Origin: Polyangiaceae bacterium
Lineage (GTDB): Bacteria > Myxococcota_A > Polyangia > Polyangiales > Polyangiaceae
Direction: 5' to 3'
DNA: 64,000 nt
NCBI GenBank assembly: GCA_020633205.1
Contig: JACKEB010000012.1
Location: 558,001 to 622,000 of the forward strand
Made by a program: the position numbers and the translations under genes. The notes under the pieces were generated by a model that saw only the letters and a list, made by a program, of their open reading frames with translations, was not told the origin of the DNA and did not search any database. Shown here one piece after another: positions 1-8,196 of this stretch (the stretch's first letter is position 1; each line of letters opens with the position of its first letter).

Positions 1-1
1 G

Positions 2-136
2 CGCGCCTGGTCATCGCCCATCTTCCTGCACTATGTGGACCCGCCGCCGTCTGCCGACGCGGACGCCGGGGTAGACGCGGACGCCGGAGACGGCGCCGCT
101 GGGGTAGACGGGGCGACCTCTGTCGGAGCGAGATAG
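2..136 (+). CDS. C-terminal end of a protein cut by the window edge, possibly DUF3604 family
   Basis: Only the last 44 codons are present, ending in TAG at 134-136. The frame starts with RAWSSPIF, which resembles the ending I recall for DUF3604 proteins (PHP-like, metal-dependent hydrolase fold), and finishes with a low-complexity Asp/Ala/Gly tail (ADADAGVDADAGDG). The match is short. It gains some weight because an unmistakable DUF3604 N-terminus begins at the other end of the window (63652). It is convergent with, and directly abuts, the oxidoreductase gene at 137. Reading direction and frame are fairly sure; the family call is tentative. Confidence 0.4.
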   Translation, partial: RAWSSPIFLHYVDPPPSADADAGVDADAGDGAAGVDGATSVGAR

Positions 137-1201
137 CTAGCTGAACGCCTCGAGGATCGCGCGCCGGTACTCGCGATGCGCTTCCGTGGGGCAAAAGTGA
201 CGGGGCGGGCTCACACCCTTGACGTCGAGCAATCCGTCGTAGTCCTCGAGGCGTCGCATCACCTCGTCCAGGGTGCCAGCGGCGCAGTATGTGTCCACCA
301 TCGCGTCACTCACCAAGTCGAGCAGCGTCTCCCGCTCCCCAGCCTGAAACGCCTTGCGGATCGCTGCGACCTCCGCACCGAAGCCGTCCGCCTCGAACGC
401 CGCAGAATAGGTGCGCACCGTGGCGTAGAAGGCGAGTGGGCCCCGGGCATGACGCCGCGCGGTGGCGCGGTCTTTGGAAATCGCGGTTGTGATCCCCGCG
501 CCGAGGGTGAACTGCGAGCGGCTGCGGCCCGCCTTCTTCAGGCCCGCTTCGACGTGGGGCAGGGTGAACTCCTTCAAGGCTCGCGGGGAAATGAACACAT
601 GGCCCAACACGCCGTCGGCCACTTCGCCTGCAAGCTCCAGCATGCGCGGCTGGTTCGCCCCCAGGTAGATCGGAATGGGAGTCGCGGGGCCCTTACCGGG
701 GCGGCGATAGGAGTCTATATCCGCATGGATGAACTCACCGTGGTAGTTGATGGGCTCCGCTGTGTGAGCCTTGGCAAAGAAGAGCCTCAAGAACTCGATC
801 AGCTCGCGCATGTGTCGCACCGGTCCGCCGAAGTTCGTGACGCCATGCCAGCGCTGATTCAGCTGCTTCACGCCAGTGCCCAGGCCGAGCACGAAGCGTC
901 CGTTGCCGTCGGAGCGTCGTGTGAGCTGGTCCAAGTCGAGGGCCGCAACGCCCAGCGCCATCGGACTTCGCACGAAGCCCAGCACCACGCCGGTGCCGAG
1001 GGTGATGCTCTTGGTCGCTGGCGCCACCGCCGCAAGCTGCACCCAGGGGTTGGTGTAGAGCTCCGAGGCCCACAACGACTCCACGCCCGCTGCTTCAGCC
1101 TCACGCGCCGACTCCACGAGTTCTCGCGCGTCGAGCCCGGTTAGATGCATGGAAATGCGGTGCTTGGTGCGAGGCTGCGTGCCCGAAGGGAGATCCGACA
1201 T
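137..1201 (-). CDS. Luciferase-like (LLM class) F420-dependent oxidoreductase
   Basis: A 354-aa protein of the bacterial-luciferase-like TIM-barrel superfamily. Visible signatures are the N-terminal strand HRISMHLTG, the REAEAAGVESLWASE helix-strand, LGTGVVLGFVRSPMALGVAALDLDQL, GRFVLGLGTGVKQLNQRWHG and IPIYLGANQPRMLELAGEVADGVLGH. These match the group normally annotated as F420-dependent oxidoreductases rather than FMN monooxygenases. The substrate is unknown. A full F420 biosynthesis set lies in the same window (19536-25243), so cofactor supply is plausible. No KstR-type box precedes it, so membership of the steroid regulon is not shown. The ATG at 1201 gives the usual family N-terminus. Confidence 0.85.
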   Translation of the reverse strand: MSDLPSGTQPRTKHRISMHLTGLDARELVESAREAEAAGVESLWASELYTNPWVQLAAVAPATKSITLGTGVVLGFVRSPMALGVAALDLDQLTRRSDGNGRFVLGLGTGVKQLNQRWHGVTNFGGPVRHMRELIEFLRLFFAKAHTAEPINYHGEFIHADIDSYRRPGKGPATPIPIYLGANQPRMLELAGEVADGVLGHVFISPRALKEFTLPHVEAGLKKAGRSRSQFTLGAGITTAISKDRATARRHARGPLAFYATVRTYSAAFEADGFGAEVAAIRKAFQAGERETLLDLVSDAMVDTYCAAGTLDEVMRRLEDYDGLLDVKGVSPPRHFCPTEAHREYRRAILEAFS

Positions 1202-1376
1202 GCCGCGGAGCGTACAACGCCTCGCGCGCTCTGCGACGCGTTTCGGTGACCCAGCCTCGGCGCAGAGTTTCCGCGCGTGGAGCTACGCACGCGCTTGGTT
1301 CAAGCCTCAACGTAATCGCGATCTCGCGCTCCAACGCGATTGCTTTGCTCTGGCCGAGCGTTTACCTAGCCTCGCG

Positions 1377-3752
1377 ATGACTGTTCTGGGGTTTGGGGTG
1401 AGGCGCTCCGTTTCGCGCCGAGTGGCCGCTGTGCGACCGCTGTTTCTACTCGGGCTAGGCGCTGCGCTGGCGCTCGGCTGCAGCCCGACACAAAACGTGC
1501 GGGCGCTTCGCGCGTACGCCTACGAAGATCCGAACCTGCCGGTCGCCATCGATCGCGTGAAGGATCTCTACGCGACCCTGGACCTCGTGGATCGGCTACT
1601 GCTCGAGACGCCCTACACTCCAGGCGACGAGTGGATCCAAAAGCTACCACTCAGCGATCGTGAAGCGGAGCGCATCCGAGAGCAAATCCGAGGCCGGGAG
1701 CCGTACACCAGCCGTGAGTACGAGGTTCCGATCCTGAAGATCTACCGCATTCACCTCGAGCGCGTCCTGCTCGACGTCCGCCGTAGCAAGCCGAAGTACG
1801 ATCTCGACGCGGAGCCGGAAGAGGACCCGAAGGAAGAGAGCTCGAGCTACGCCCCTGAGGATATTGCCGCGCGGCAATTTATTGCGGTGCCGGGCAAACC
1901 GGTCAAGCCGGAGGACATCGACCTCGACGAAGAGGAAGAGCCTCCGCCGAAGAAGCCCGGCTCGAGCGACAAGCCCTCAGCGAGTGACAGCGACGTCTCC
2001 CCCGATACAGAAGAAGAGGAGGAAGACGCACCGCGCAGCGCTGGCAGCTACCCGAACCTGTTCAAGGCCCTCGCGAGTCTAGATCCCAAGCTCGCCAGCC
2101 TGGAGGCTCAGTGGAACACGTACGCCAAGCGTCAGCGGATTGTGCTGCTCGCCAAAGCTCAGCTCGCTGAGGCGGAGAAGCAGTACCCCTCAGCGCCGTT
2201 CTTTTTGCCGCAGGCCGATCACCCCGCCGTGCAAAACGCTCGTGCGAGCCTGAAGGCGGCGGAGAAGCAAGCCGAGGAGACTGGTGCGAGCATCCAGGCG
2301 AACATCCAGACGCTCAAGGAAGAACGGCCGCGCGGCGACGATCAGCGCACCATCGCCAAAGACGCGCTGATCATCACTTCGGTGCTTGCACGCATCGAGA
2401 TGGAAGCCCTGGCCATGGTGCCCATCATCAGCGTCCAGGCGGCGCGCCTGGTGCCCAATGCGCCCGCGATCATGACTGGAATGGGCGACGCGTTGGAGGC
2501 CAGCGCGAGTCCGAGCGAGGTCGCCTCGGATCTGACCGCGCTGCCCACGCGCGTGACGGCGATCGAAGAGCGCTTGAGCCGCCAGCTCGCCGTGCTCGAA
2601 CCGTTGGGCAACGCGCTCGCGAGCTACGAGAGGAAGAACCTCGAGGACACCGCAGGCTTCGCGTGGAAGGAGAGCGCTGTCGATCAGGTCGCAGGCATCA
2701 CGTTCGACTCGCTGCGAGTCGACCTGGCCGGGGGCGCGGAAGCCTTCTTCTACAGTGGTCTGGGCGCGGACGAGCAGCGCAGCAGCGACAAGGTTAGCTA
2801 CGACTACACGGGTCGCACTCGCAAGCTCGACTACGAGGTGAGCCCAATCCTGCTGGCCACGGCGCACCTGCGCGTGAACTTCGATTGGCTTCAGTTACCC
2901 GATGCAGCCGGCCTCGACTTGGGTTTCGCCACGGACCGCGTGTTCAACAGTGGCGGCTCGATCGAGAAGGGGAGCCTCGGAAACGAGCTCGGCGCCGAGG
3001 GCCTCACCAGCGAAGCGATCAACATCGGTCTCGCCGTGCTGGGCGTGAAGACCAACGTGCGCATCGCGAACTTCAACGCAGGTGAAGCGGTGGTGCGCGA
3101 CGTCGCGACCGACGCGGAAGTCGCGCGGGCGCCGTTCAAGTTCAAGATGACGCAGATCGACATCGGGTACGACCTCTCCTTCGCCATGGGTGAGGGCGCC
3201 GGGCGCGCCTACATCGAGGAGCTAGTCGTCGGCGGGCGCTATTTCGACTACCAGCTGCCGCGTATCCTCTACGAGTTCCAGGACACGAATCCCTCGCCAG
3301 ACCAGGCAAACTACGCGTTCTTGCGGCAATCGCCGCCGCAGTTCGTGAACAGCAAGTACTACATGGCGGGCGTTACCGCGCGGTTTGGTCCTGGAGAGAC
3401 CAAGCAGTTTGCGCCCTTCTTCGACATGGCGCTGTACCTTGGTGGCGGCCCGACTTCTTACTACTTCCTCACGGGAGACCCGCTGACCACGGGCCCCGAT
3501 GTAGAGCAGAACCGCGAGCGCGCGTCGACCACCGCCGTCGCTGCTGACCTCGGATTCGGCCTCGGCGCACGCTACCGCGTGTTCAAGACGGGGAGTCGCC
3601 TGCGGCTCTACATTAACGGCGTTTACCGTGCGGAACTCATTGGGTCGAGCTTGACCGCGGGCGGCGGCTCTGAAGAGGACAACCGCGCGATCGACTTTGG
3701 CGGCTCAGACCTCTTCCACGGCCCCGAGTTCACCTTCAGCGGCGCGTTCTGA
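1377..3752 (+). CDS. Large lipoprotein with acidic linker and beta-rich, outer-membrane-like C-terminal half
   Basis: A 791-aa protein of unknown function. The chosen ATG at 1377 gives a signal peptide with basic start, a hydrophobic stretch (LFLLGLGAALALG) and a cysteine in a lipobox-like context; an upstream in-frame start would put this signal 76 residues inside. An N-terminal helical part (about 30-150) is followed by an acidic/proline linker (about 165-220, runs of Glu and PPPKKP), a long helical region, then from about residue 450 a part rich in alternating aromatic and hydrophobic residues. It ends in FTFSGAF, a terminal Phe as in many outer-membrane beta-barrels. It may combine a periplasmic helical domain with a barrel. 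No homologue is recognised and no regulatory box is seen upstream. Confidence 0.75.
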   Translation: MTVLGFGVRRSVSRRVAAVRPLFLLGLGAALALGCSPTQNVRALRAYAYEDPNLPVAIDRVKDLYATLDLVDRLLLETPYTPGDEWIQKLPLSDREAERIREQIRGREPYTSREYEVPILKIYRIHLERVLLDVRRSKPKYDLDAEPEEDPKEESSSYAPEDIAARQFIAVPGKPVKPEDIDLDEEEEPPPKKPGSSDKPSASDSDVSPDTEEEEEDAPRSAGSYPNLFKALASLDPKLASLEAQWNTYAKRQRIVLLAKAQLAEAEKQYPSAPFFLPQADHPAVQNARASLKAAEKQAEETGASIQANIQTLKEERPRGDDQRTIAKDALIITSVLARIEMEALAMVPIISVQAARLVPNAPAIMTGMGDALEASASPSEVASDLTALPTRVTAIEERLSRQLAVLEPLGNALASYERKNLEDTAGFAWKESAVDQVAGITFDSLRVDLAGGAEAFFYSGLGADEQRSSDKVSYDYTGRTRKLDYEVSPILLATAHLRVNFDWLQLPDAAGLDLGFATDRVFNSGGSIEKGSLGNELGAEGLTSEAINIGLAVLGVKTNVRIANFNAGEAVVRDVATDAEVARAPFKFKMTQIDIGYDLSFAMGEGAGRAYIEELVVGGRYFDYQLPRILYEFQDTNPSPDQANYAFLRQSPPQFVNSKYYMAGVTARFGPGETKQFAPFFDMALYLGGGPTSYYFLTGDPLTTGPDVEQNRERASTTAVAADLGFGLGARYRVFKTGSRLRLYINGVYRAELIGSSLTAGGGSEEDNRAIDFGGSDLFHGPEFTFSGAF

Positions 3753-3754
3753 CC

Positions 3755-4195
3755 TCAGTAGCCGACGTCGAACTCGCCGGGGCGGGGATAGATCACAGGC
3801 GCGGACGCGCTCGGGGACACGGGCCCAGGAGGTGCCGTAGTCGTGGCAGGCGGTGTGGCCGTGGCAGGCGGCGCGGGCAGGGGAGTGCTTGGCGCCGCAC
3901 CCCCACGCACCGACCACGCGTCGCTGTAGCTCGGCGGGCGACAGCGCACGAAGAAGTTCCCTTGAGACACGCTGTGGGTGCGCCCCACGTCGTAGCCCCC
4001 AGGGCAGGCCTCGCCGGCGGCTTGGTAGCAGAGCCCTTCGTCGCCAGCGCAGCTCACGTGGAGCATCTGAGAGCCGTCAGGACCGATGATCGGGCGCACC
4101 GTGGCCGCGCGTGGTGGTTGAGTTCGCGCGCAGCCGAGCACGGCCAGCGCAAGACTGGTGACGAGCAGCGCGCTCAGGACCAAACTGGACTTCAC
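3755..4195 (-). CDS. Small lipoprotein with Cys-containing motif and proline-rich tail
   Basis: A 146-aa protein with a clear lipoprotein signal (MKSSLVLSALL...LAVLGC). The mature part carries a compact motif with HVSC, GLCYQAAGEACPGGYDV and FFVRC. Short lipoproteins with the CY..AG..CP.GY pattern are common and uncharacterised in Proteobacteria and Myxococcota. A Pro/Ala/Thr-rich tail follows (TPLPAPPATATPPATTTAPP). The four cysteines of the core could form disulfides in the periplasm. The stop codon lies 2 bp from that of the large lipoprotein on the other strand, so the two genes are tightly convergent. Function unknown. Confidence 0.75.
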   Translation of the reverse strand: MKSSLVLSALLVTSLALAVLGCARTQPPRAATVRPIIGPDGSQMLHVSCAGDEGLCYQAAGEACPGGYDVGRTHSVSQGNFFVRCRPPSYSDAWSVRGGAAPSTPLPAPPATATPPATTTAPPGPVSPSASAPVIYPRPGEFDVGY

Positions 4196-4243
4196 CCGGG
4201 AAGCAGACCCCGAAGCGGGGCCTCGCGCAAGGCGCCTGTCGCC

Positions 4244-4921
4244 TCACAAGCGGTCGAACGCCCAGACCGCACGGACCCGACAGCTCGGATGCAGCGGGCT
4301 CGGCGGACGGTGCTCGGCGCTGAATATCTCCGCAAATGCTTCCGCGCCGGGTTGCTTGCTCTCGTAGAGGGCCAAGAACTCCGCTGCCCGAATGCCGGAG
4401 CCTGGTGTTGCCGGGCTCGTGCGAAGGAAGCGTCGCGCTGTCGCGTAGATCCCCGGTGCTAGCGCCTCTGGAGCGTGCACTTCGTCGTACCAATCCTGGA
4501 ACGCATCGACGTCGCTCGGGTTCGAGCAGTCTGTCAGCGCAACCATCAGCCCAGCCAGCGACTCCGACGTGTTCGTCGTGGCGAGCCTGCCGGTGTGCGC
4601 GTAGCTGGCGATGAAGTGAGTGACGGCGTTCCTCTCCCCCAAACCCGCCTGGAAGTGTGCTTCGAAGGCCTCCACCAACCCGCTCGGTTCAATCTCCGGG
4701 GGCGGAACCCAGACCGCGAGCAGCGTCGGTTGCTCAGGCAAACGTAGGCTCTCGAGCAGGGCGCGGGGTACGCCGCTCGAGGTCCCATAAGTCAAGAGCG
4801 AGCCCCCAAGAGCGCTGTCGCGCGGAAACGAAGCAATCGTGCTGCCCTCGCCAGCGCTGTTCGCCTCGGAAGCGCTGCCAACCCAGAGGACCAGGCGATC
4901 GATCTCTGCCAGCCGCGTCAT
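4244..4921 (-). CDS. Hypothetical protein, possible dimeric alpha/beta-barrel fold
   Basis: A 225-aa soluble protein without signal peptide. The second half contains LMVALTDCSNPSDVDAFQDWYDEVHAPE followed by a Tyr/Ala/Arg-rich strand and EFLALYE. This layout (beta strand, a short F..WYDE.H helix, strand) is typical of ferredoxin-like dimeric alpha/beta-barrel proteins such as EthD-like ones. The first half may be a degenerate repeat of the same fold. Its start codon lies 1 bp beyond the stop of the enoyl-CoA hydratase, so it is almost certainly co-transcribed with it from the KstR-type operators at 5799/5845. A role in steroid breakdown is therefore inferred from the operon, not from sequence. 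Confidence 0.6.
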   Translation of the reverse strand: MTRLAEIDRLVLWVGSASEANSAGEGSTIASFPRDSALGGSLLTYGTSSGVPRALLESLRLPEQPTLLAVWVPPPEIEPSGLVEAFEAHFQAGLGERNAVTHFIASYAHTGRLATTNTSESLAGLMVALTDCSNPSDVDAFQDWYDEVHAPEALAPGIYATARRFLRTSPATPGSGIRAAEFLALYESKQPGAEAFAEIFSAEHRPPSPLHPSCRVRAVWAFDRL

Positions 4922-4922
4922 G

Positions 4923-5723
4923 TCACTTGCCTTTGAACACCGGCTTGCGCTTCTCGGCGAAGGCGCGCGGGCCCTCCTTCGCGTCTTCCGTGGCCAAGAT
5001 GGGCCAGCCGATCTCGAGCTCCTTCTTCAAGGCTTCCGCTTCCGGCAGGCCCTCCGTCTCTTGCACCGAGCGCTTCATGGCTTGCACGGCGAGCGGCCCG
5101 TTGCCGGCGATCACTTCGGCGATCTTGCGTGCCTCTTCCAGGGCGGTTCCCTTCGGAACCACGCGGTTGATGAGTCCGAGCTTCTCGGCGTCTTCTGCCG
5201 TGAGGTGCTTGCCGGTGAACAACATCTCCATCGCATGGCAGAACGGGATTTGCCGACGCAGGCGCACGGTGGAGCCACCGAGGGGAAACAACGCCCAGCG
5301 CGCTTCGGCGACGCCTAGCTTGGCGCCTTCACCGACGATGCGGATGTCCGTCGCCTGGAGGATCTCCGTCCCACCGGCGATGGCCGTGCCCTCCACCGCC
5401 GCGATCAGCGGCTTCTTCAGCTGATAGGAGCGAAGCAATGCCTTCCAGTGCAGCTCCGGTTCCTGCTTCAGGCGCTCGGTCCATTCGTTCTGAGGACGGG
5501 GCCCAGCCATCTCCTTCAGGTCGCTGCCCGCGCAGAAGTGGCCTGCCGCGCCGGTCAAGATCGCCACGCGTACTTCCGGGTCCTGATCGATGCGATCCCA
5601 GGCGTCCGCCATGCGCACCAGCATCTCCAGGTTGAATGCGTTTCGCGCCTCAGGTCGATTCATCGTCACGGTGACGATGTGGCCCTCCTGCTCGACCAGC
5701 AGGCACTCTTGGCTGTCGCTCAC
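4923..5723 (-). CDS. Enoyl-CoA hydratase/isomerase (crotonase) family protein
   Basis: A 266-aa crotonase-fold protein. Oxyanion-hole motifs are visible at FCAGSDLKEMAG and AAVEGTAIAGGTE, with the typical NRPEARNAFN entry strand and GLINRVVP. I chose the GTG at 5723, preceded by GAGGAG about 10 bases upstream, because an upstream ATG at 5825 would place the operator sequence inside the coding region. It probably hydrates or isomerises a CoA thioester from steroid breakdown. It is distinct from the EchA20-type enzyme at 43781. It is divergent from the hsa operon and shares its operator pair, and is followed by the small protein at 4244. The exact substrate cannot be told. Confidence 0.88.
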   Translation of the reverse strand: MSDSQECLLVEQEGHIVTVTMNRPEARNAFNLEMLVRMADAWDRIDQDPEVRVAILTGAAGHFCAGSDLKEMAGPRPQNEWTERLKQEPELHWKALLRSYQLKKPLIAAVEGTAIAGGTEILQATDIRIVGEGAKLGVAEARWALFPLGGSTVRLRRQIPFCHAMEMLFTGKHLTAEDAEKLGLINRVVPKGTALEEARKIAEVIAGNGPLAVQAMKRSVQETEGLPEAEALKKELEIGWPILATEDAKEGPRAFAEKRKPVFKGK

Positions 5724-5798
5724 GGCTGCTCGCTCCTCACTCGATGACGCGCTGGGTAGAGCACGTCGAAAACCCATGGAACTCGGCTCGTTGCAGCA

Positions 5799-5812
5799 TA
5801 GAACACGTTTCA
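5799..5812. promoter_or_regulatory. KstR-type operator 1 (TAGAACACGTTTCA)
   Basis: Fits TNNAACNNGTTNNA, the palindrome bound by the TetR regulator KstR in mycobacteria. It lies 75 bp upstream of the GTG of the enoyl-CoA hydratase gene. With operator 2 it forms a long inverted repeat: the 18 bases 5799-5816 are exactly the reverse complement of 5841-5858. Confidence 0.85.
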
Positions 5813-5844
5813 CTTTCAGGAGCAAGGGGCCTTGCCCGACAAAG

Positions 5845-5858
5845 TGAAACGTGTTCTA
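5845..5858. promoter_or_regulatory. KstR-type operator 2 (TGAAACGTGTTCTA)
   Basis: Mirror copy of operator 1, about 120 bp upstream of the hsaA ATG. The centre-to-centre distance of the two operators is 46 bp. They would let one regulator dimer pair control both divergent operons in the 253-bp gap between 5723 and 5977. Confidence 0.85.
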
Positions 5859-5976
5859 TTTTCTCGGTCCGGCGCCGCCCCCCGAGTGGCGGGGCCCCGG
5901 ACGTCGGATCGGGAACCAGCGCCCAGGCTTGTGCTTCGCCGCGGGCTGGCTCACGAAACGAAAAACAGGAGTGGGC

Positions 5977-7197
5977 ATGACTCAAGTGATCCCGACCGAC
6001 GTGCAAACCACCAAGCAGTCTCAGAGCAGCATCCCGAGCGGGGAAGACATGGTGCTGCGGGCGAATGAGCTGCTACCGACACTCAAGAGTCGTACCGCGC
6101 AGGCAGACGAGCTGCGTCGCTTGCCCGACGAGACCGTCGCAGAGATGAAGCGTCTCGGCTTCTTCCGCATGTTGCAGCCAGCGCGCTGGGGTGGCTACGA
6201 GCTCGACCCGCAGTACTTCTTCAGGTCGCAGTGGACCATCGCTTCGGCCTGTCCCAGCACCGCGTGGGTGCTCGGCGTGGTCGCGGTGCACTCGTGGCAG
6301 CTCGCGCTGTTCCCCCTGGAAGCGCAGGAGGAGGTCTGGGGTAAGGACACTGACGTGCTCATCTCGAGCTCGTACGCGCCGACGGGCAAGATCGAAAAGG
6401 TCGATGGCGGCTACAAGGTGAGCGGGCGCTGGAGCTTCTCCAGCGGCTCGGACCACTGCGACTGGGTGTTTCTCGGCGGATTCGTGCCAACCGAGGGTGG
6501 CCCGCCGGACATGCGCACGTTCTTGCTGCCCAAGCGCGACTACGTGATCGATGACAACTGGCACACCATGGGACTGCGCGGCACCGGCAGCAAGGACATC
6601 GTGGTCGACGGTGCCTTCGTCCCGGAGCACCGCACCCACAAGTTCAGCGACGGCTTCAAGCAGAAGAGCCCGGGAAATGAGCTGAATCCGGCACCACTCT
6701 TCAAGCTACCGTTCGGGCAGATCTTCGTGCGCTCGGTGTCCACCAGCGCCATCGGCATCGCTCAGGGCGCGCTGAACGCGTTCCTCGACATCGCGAAGAG
6801 CCGTATCGCGGCCAGTGACGGCAGCAAGGTGTTCCTCGACCCCACCACACAGGTCGTTGCGAGCGAGGCTGAAGCCACCATCGACGAGTGTCGCGTGGTG
6901 TTGCTCCGCGCGTTCGACCAGATGATGGCCGCGGTGCGCGCCGGGGAGCAAATCCCGATCGATCTGCGGGTCAAGTACCGCTACGAGTCGGGCATCGTCG
7001 CCACCAAGTGCATGGGCGTGGTCGACCAACTGATGAGCGCCAGCGGCGGCCGCGCGATCTTCCAAGGCGCGCCAATCCAGCGATACTTCCTGGATGTGCA
7101 CTGCGCTCGCGCCCACTACGCAAACAACCCCGACAAGCCGGCGCGGAACTACGGCGGCGTGCAGCTTGGACAGAAGACCACCGACTTCTTCATCTGA
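5977..7197 (+). CDS. hsaA: 3-HSA hydroxylase oxygenase subunit (HsaA-type flavin monooxygenase)
   Basis: A 406-aa protein of the acyl-CoA-dehydrogenase-fold flavin monooxygenases. HsaA hydroxylates 3-hydroxy-9,10-seconandrost-1,3,5(10)-triene-9,17-dione (3-HSA) to the catechol 3,4-DHSA using reduced flavin from the reductase HsaB. Family marks seen are LGFFRMLQPARWGGYELDP, SACPSTAWVLGVVAVHSWQLALFP, SGRWSFSSGSDHCDWVFLG, MGLRGTGSKDIVVDGAFVPEHRTH and a C-terminus in SASGGRAIFQGAPIQRYFLDVHCARAH. The ATG at 5977 has AGGAG 7 bases upstream. It is the first gene of the hsa operon. No hsaB reductase gene lies anywhere in this window, so the partner must be encoded elsewhere. Confidence 0.93.
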   Translation: MTQVIPTDVQTTKQSQSSIPSGEDMVLRANELLPTLKSRTAQADELRRLPDETVAEMKRLGFFRMLQPARWGGYELDPQYFFRSQWTIASACPSTAWVLGVVAVHSWQLALFPLEAQEEVWGKDTDVLISSSYAPTGKIEKVDGGYKVSGRWSFSSGSDHCDWVFLGGFVPTEGGPPDMRTFLLPKRDYVIDDNWHTMGLRGTGSKDIVVDGAFVPEHRTHKFSDGFKQKSPGNELNPAPLFKLPFGQIFVRSVSTSAIGIAQGALNAFLDIAKSRIAASDGSKVFLDPTTQVVASEAEATIDECRVVLLRAFDQMMAAVRAGEQIPIDLRVKYRYESGIVATKCMGVVDQLMSASGGRAIFQGAPIQRYFLDVHCARAHYANNPDKPARNYGGVQLGQKTTDFFI

Positions 7198-7219
7198 AGC
7201 ACGGTACCGTAAGGAAACA

Positions 7220-8137
7220 ATGCAGGCATCACCGGTGCAGGGCGTCACTCAGCTGGGCTACATGGGCTTCGAGGTCAAGAGCCTCGAACTCTGGGAGAAG
7301 TTCGCGACCGACGTCTTGGGGCTCGGGATCCGCGAGCGTGACCCGGGCGGCGCCTTGCGTCTGTGTCTGGACAGCTACAAGCAGCGCTTCTTCGTCTCCG
7401 AAGGTCCCCTGAACGACGTGAGCGTGTTCGGCTGGGAGGTGGCGGACGACGCTGCCCTGGCTCAGGTGGTCGCTCGGCTCGAAGGGGTGGGGGTGAGGGT
7501 GACACCCGGCAGCGCTGAGGAGGCGGCGAAGCGCAGCGTGGCGCAGCTCGTGAAGTTCGAAGATCCAAGCGGCAACCCGCTGGAGCTCTATTTCGGCGCC
7601 GAGCGGGCGAATGAGCCCTTCGTCTCCAGTGTGGTGCAAGGCGGCTTCGTCGCGGAGGAGCAGGGCCTTGGGCACTGTGTCGTCAGCGCCCGGGACAAGG
7701 ACGAAGCGACTCGCTTCTACGGGGAAGTGCTGGGCTTCAGGCTCAGTGACCACATTCGCTGCACCTTCTATGGTTTCCCCGTGGATCTATCATTCTTCCA
7801 CGCGAACAGCCGCCATCACAGCTTGGCCTTCGGCGGTCCACAAAAGAAGCGCATTCACCACTTCATGCTGGAAGCGAAGCACATGGATGAAGTCGGCTTG
7901 TGCTTCGACCGCGCCTTGAAGGCCGGCGTGCCGATCATGCAGACCTTGGGCCGCCACCCGAACGACCGCATGTTCTCCTTCTACGCCAAGACGCCGAGCG
8001 GCTTTCAGTTCGAGTTCGGCTGGGGCGGTCGCCAAGTGGACGACGCCACCTGGGAGCCGACGGAATACAACTGCATCAGTGAGTGGGGACATCACCCGCC
8101 CATCGCCTTCGCTCCGAAGGCCCCACCCAAGGGCTGA
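7220..8137 (+). CDS. hsaC: 3,4-DHSA extradiol (meta-cleavage) dioxygenase
   Basis: A 305-aa type I extradiol dioxygenase with two vicinal-oxygen-chelate modules. It cleaves the catechol ring of 3,4-DHSA with O2 and Fe(II). Likely iron ligands by position against BphC-type enzymes are His152 (in GHCVVSA), His214 (in RIHHFMLE) and Glu265 (in GFQFEFGWGG). The second-shell HHSLAF motif is at about 199-204. The ATG at 7220 follows a TAAGGAAA ribosome site, 22 bp after hsaA. The order hsaA-hsaC-hsaD is the same as in mycobacteria and rhodococci, which makes the steroid assignment stronger than a generic biphenyl-type dioxygenase call. Confidence 0.94.
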   Translation: MQASPVQGVTQLGYMGFEVKSLELWEKFATDVLGLGIRERDPGGALRLCLDSYKQRFFVSEGPLNDVSVFGWEVADDAALAQVVARLEGVGVRVTPGSAEEAAKRSVAQLVKFEDPSGNPLELYFGAERANEPFVSSVVQGGFVAEEQGLGHCVVSARDKDEATRFYGEVLGFRLSDHIRCTFYGFPVDLSFFHANSRHHSLAFGGPQKKRIHHFMLEAKHMDEVGLCFDRALKAGVPIMQTLGRHPNDRMFSFYAKTPSGFQFEFGWGGRQVDDATWEPTEYNCISEWGHHPPIAFAPKAPPKG

Positions 8138-8196
8138 CGGCGCTCCGAGCGAGCGCCGGCGGTTCGCGTTCATCCCCCGAGAGGGAGTCCGGTCAC

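Noticed and set aside
1232..1245. TGCGACGCGTTTCG, a partial KstR-type palindrome between 1201 and 1377
   Set aside because: Two fixed positions of the consensus are missing, so I do not count the first oxidoreductase or the lipoprotein as regulon members.
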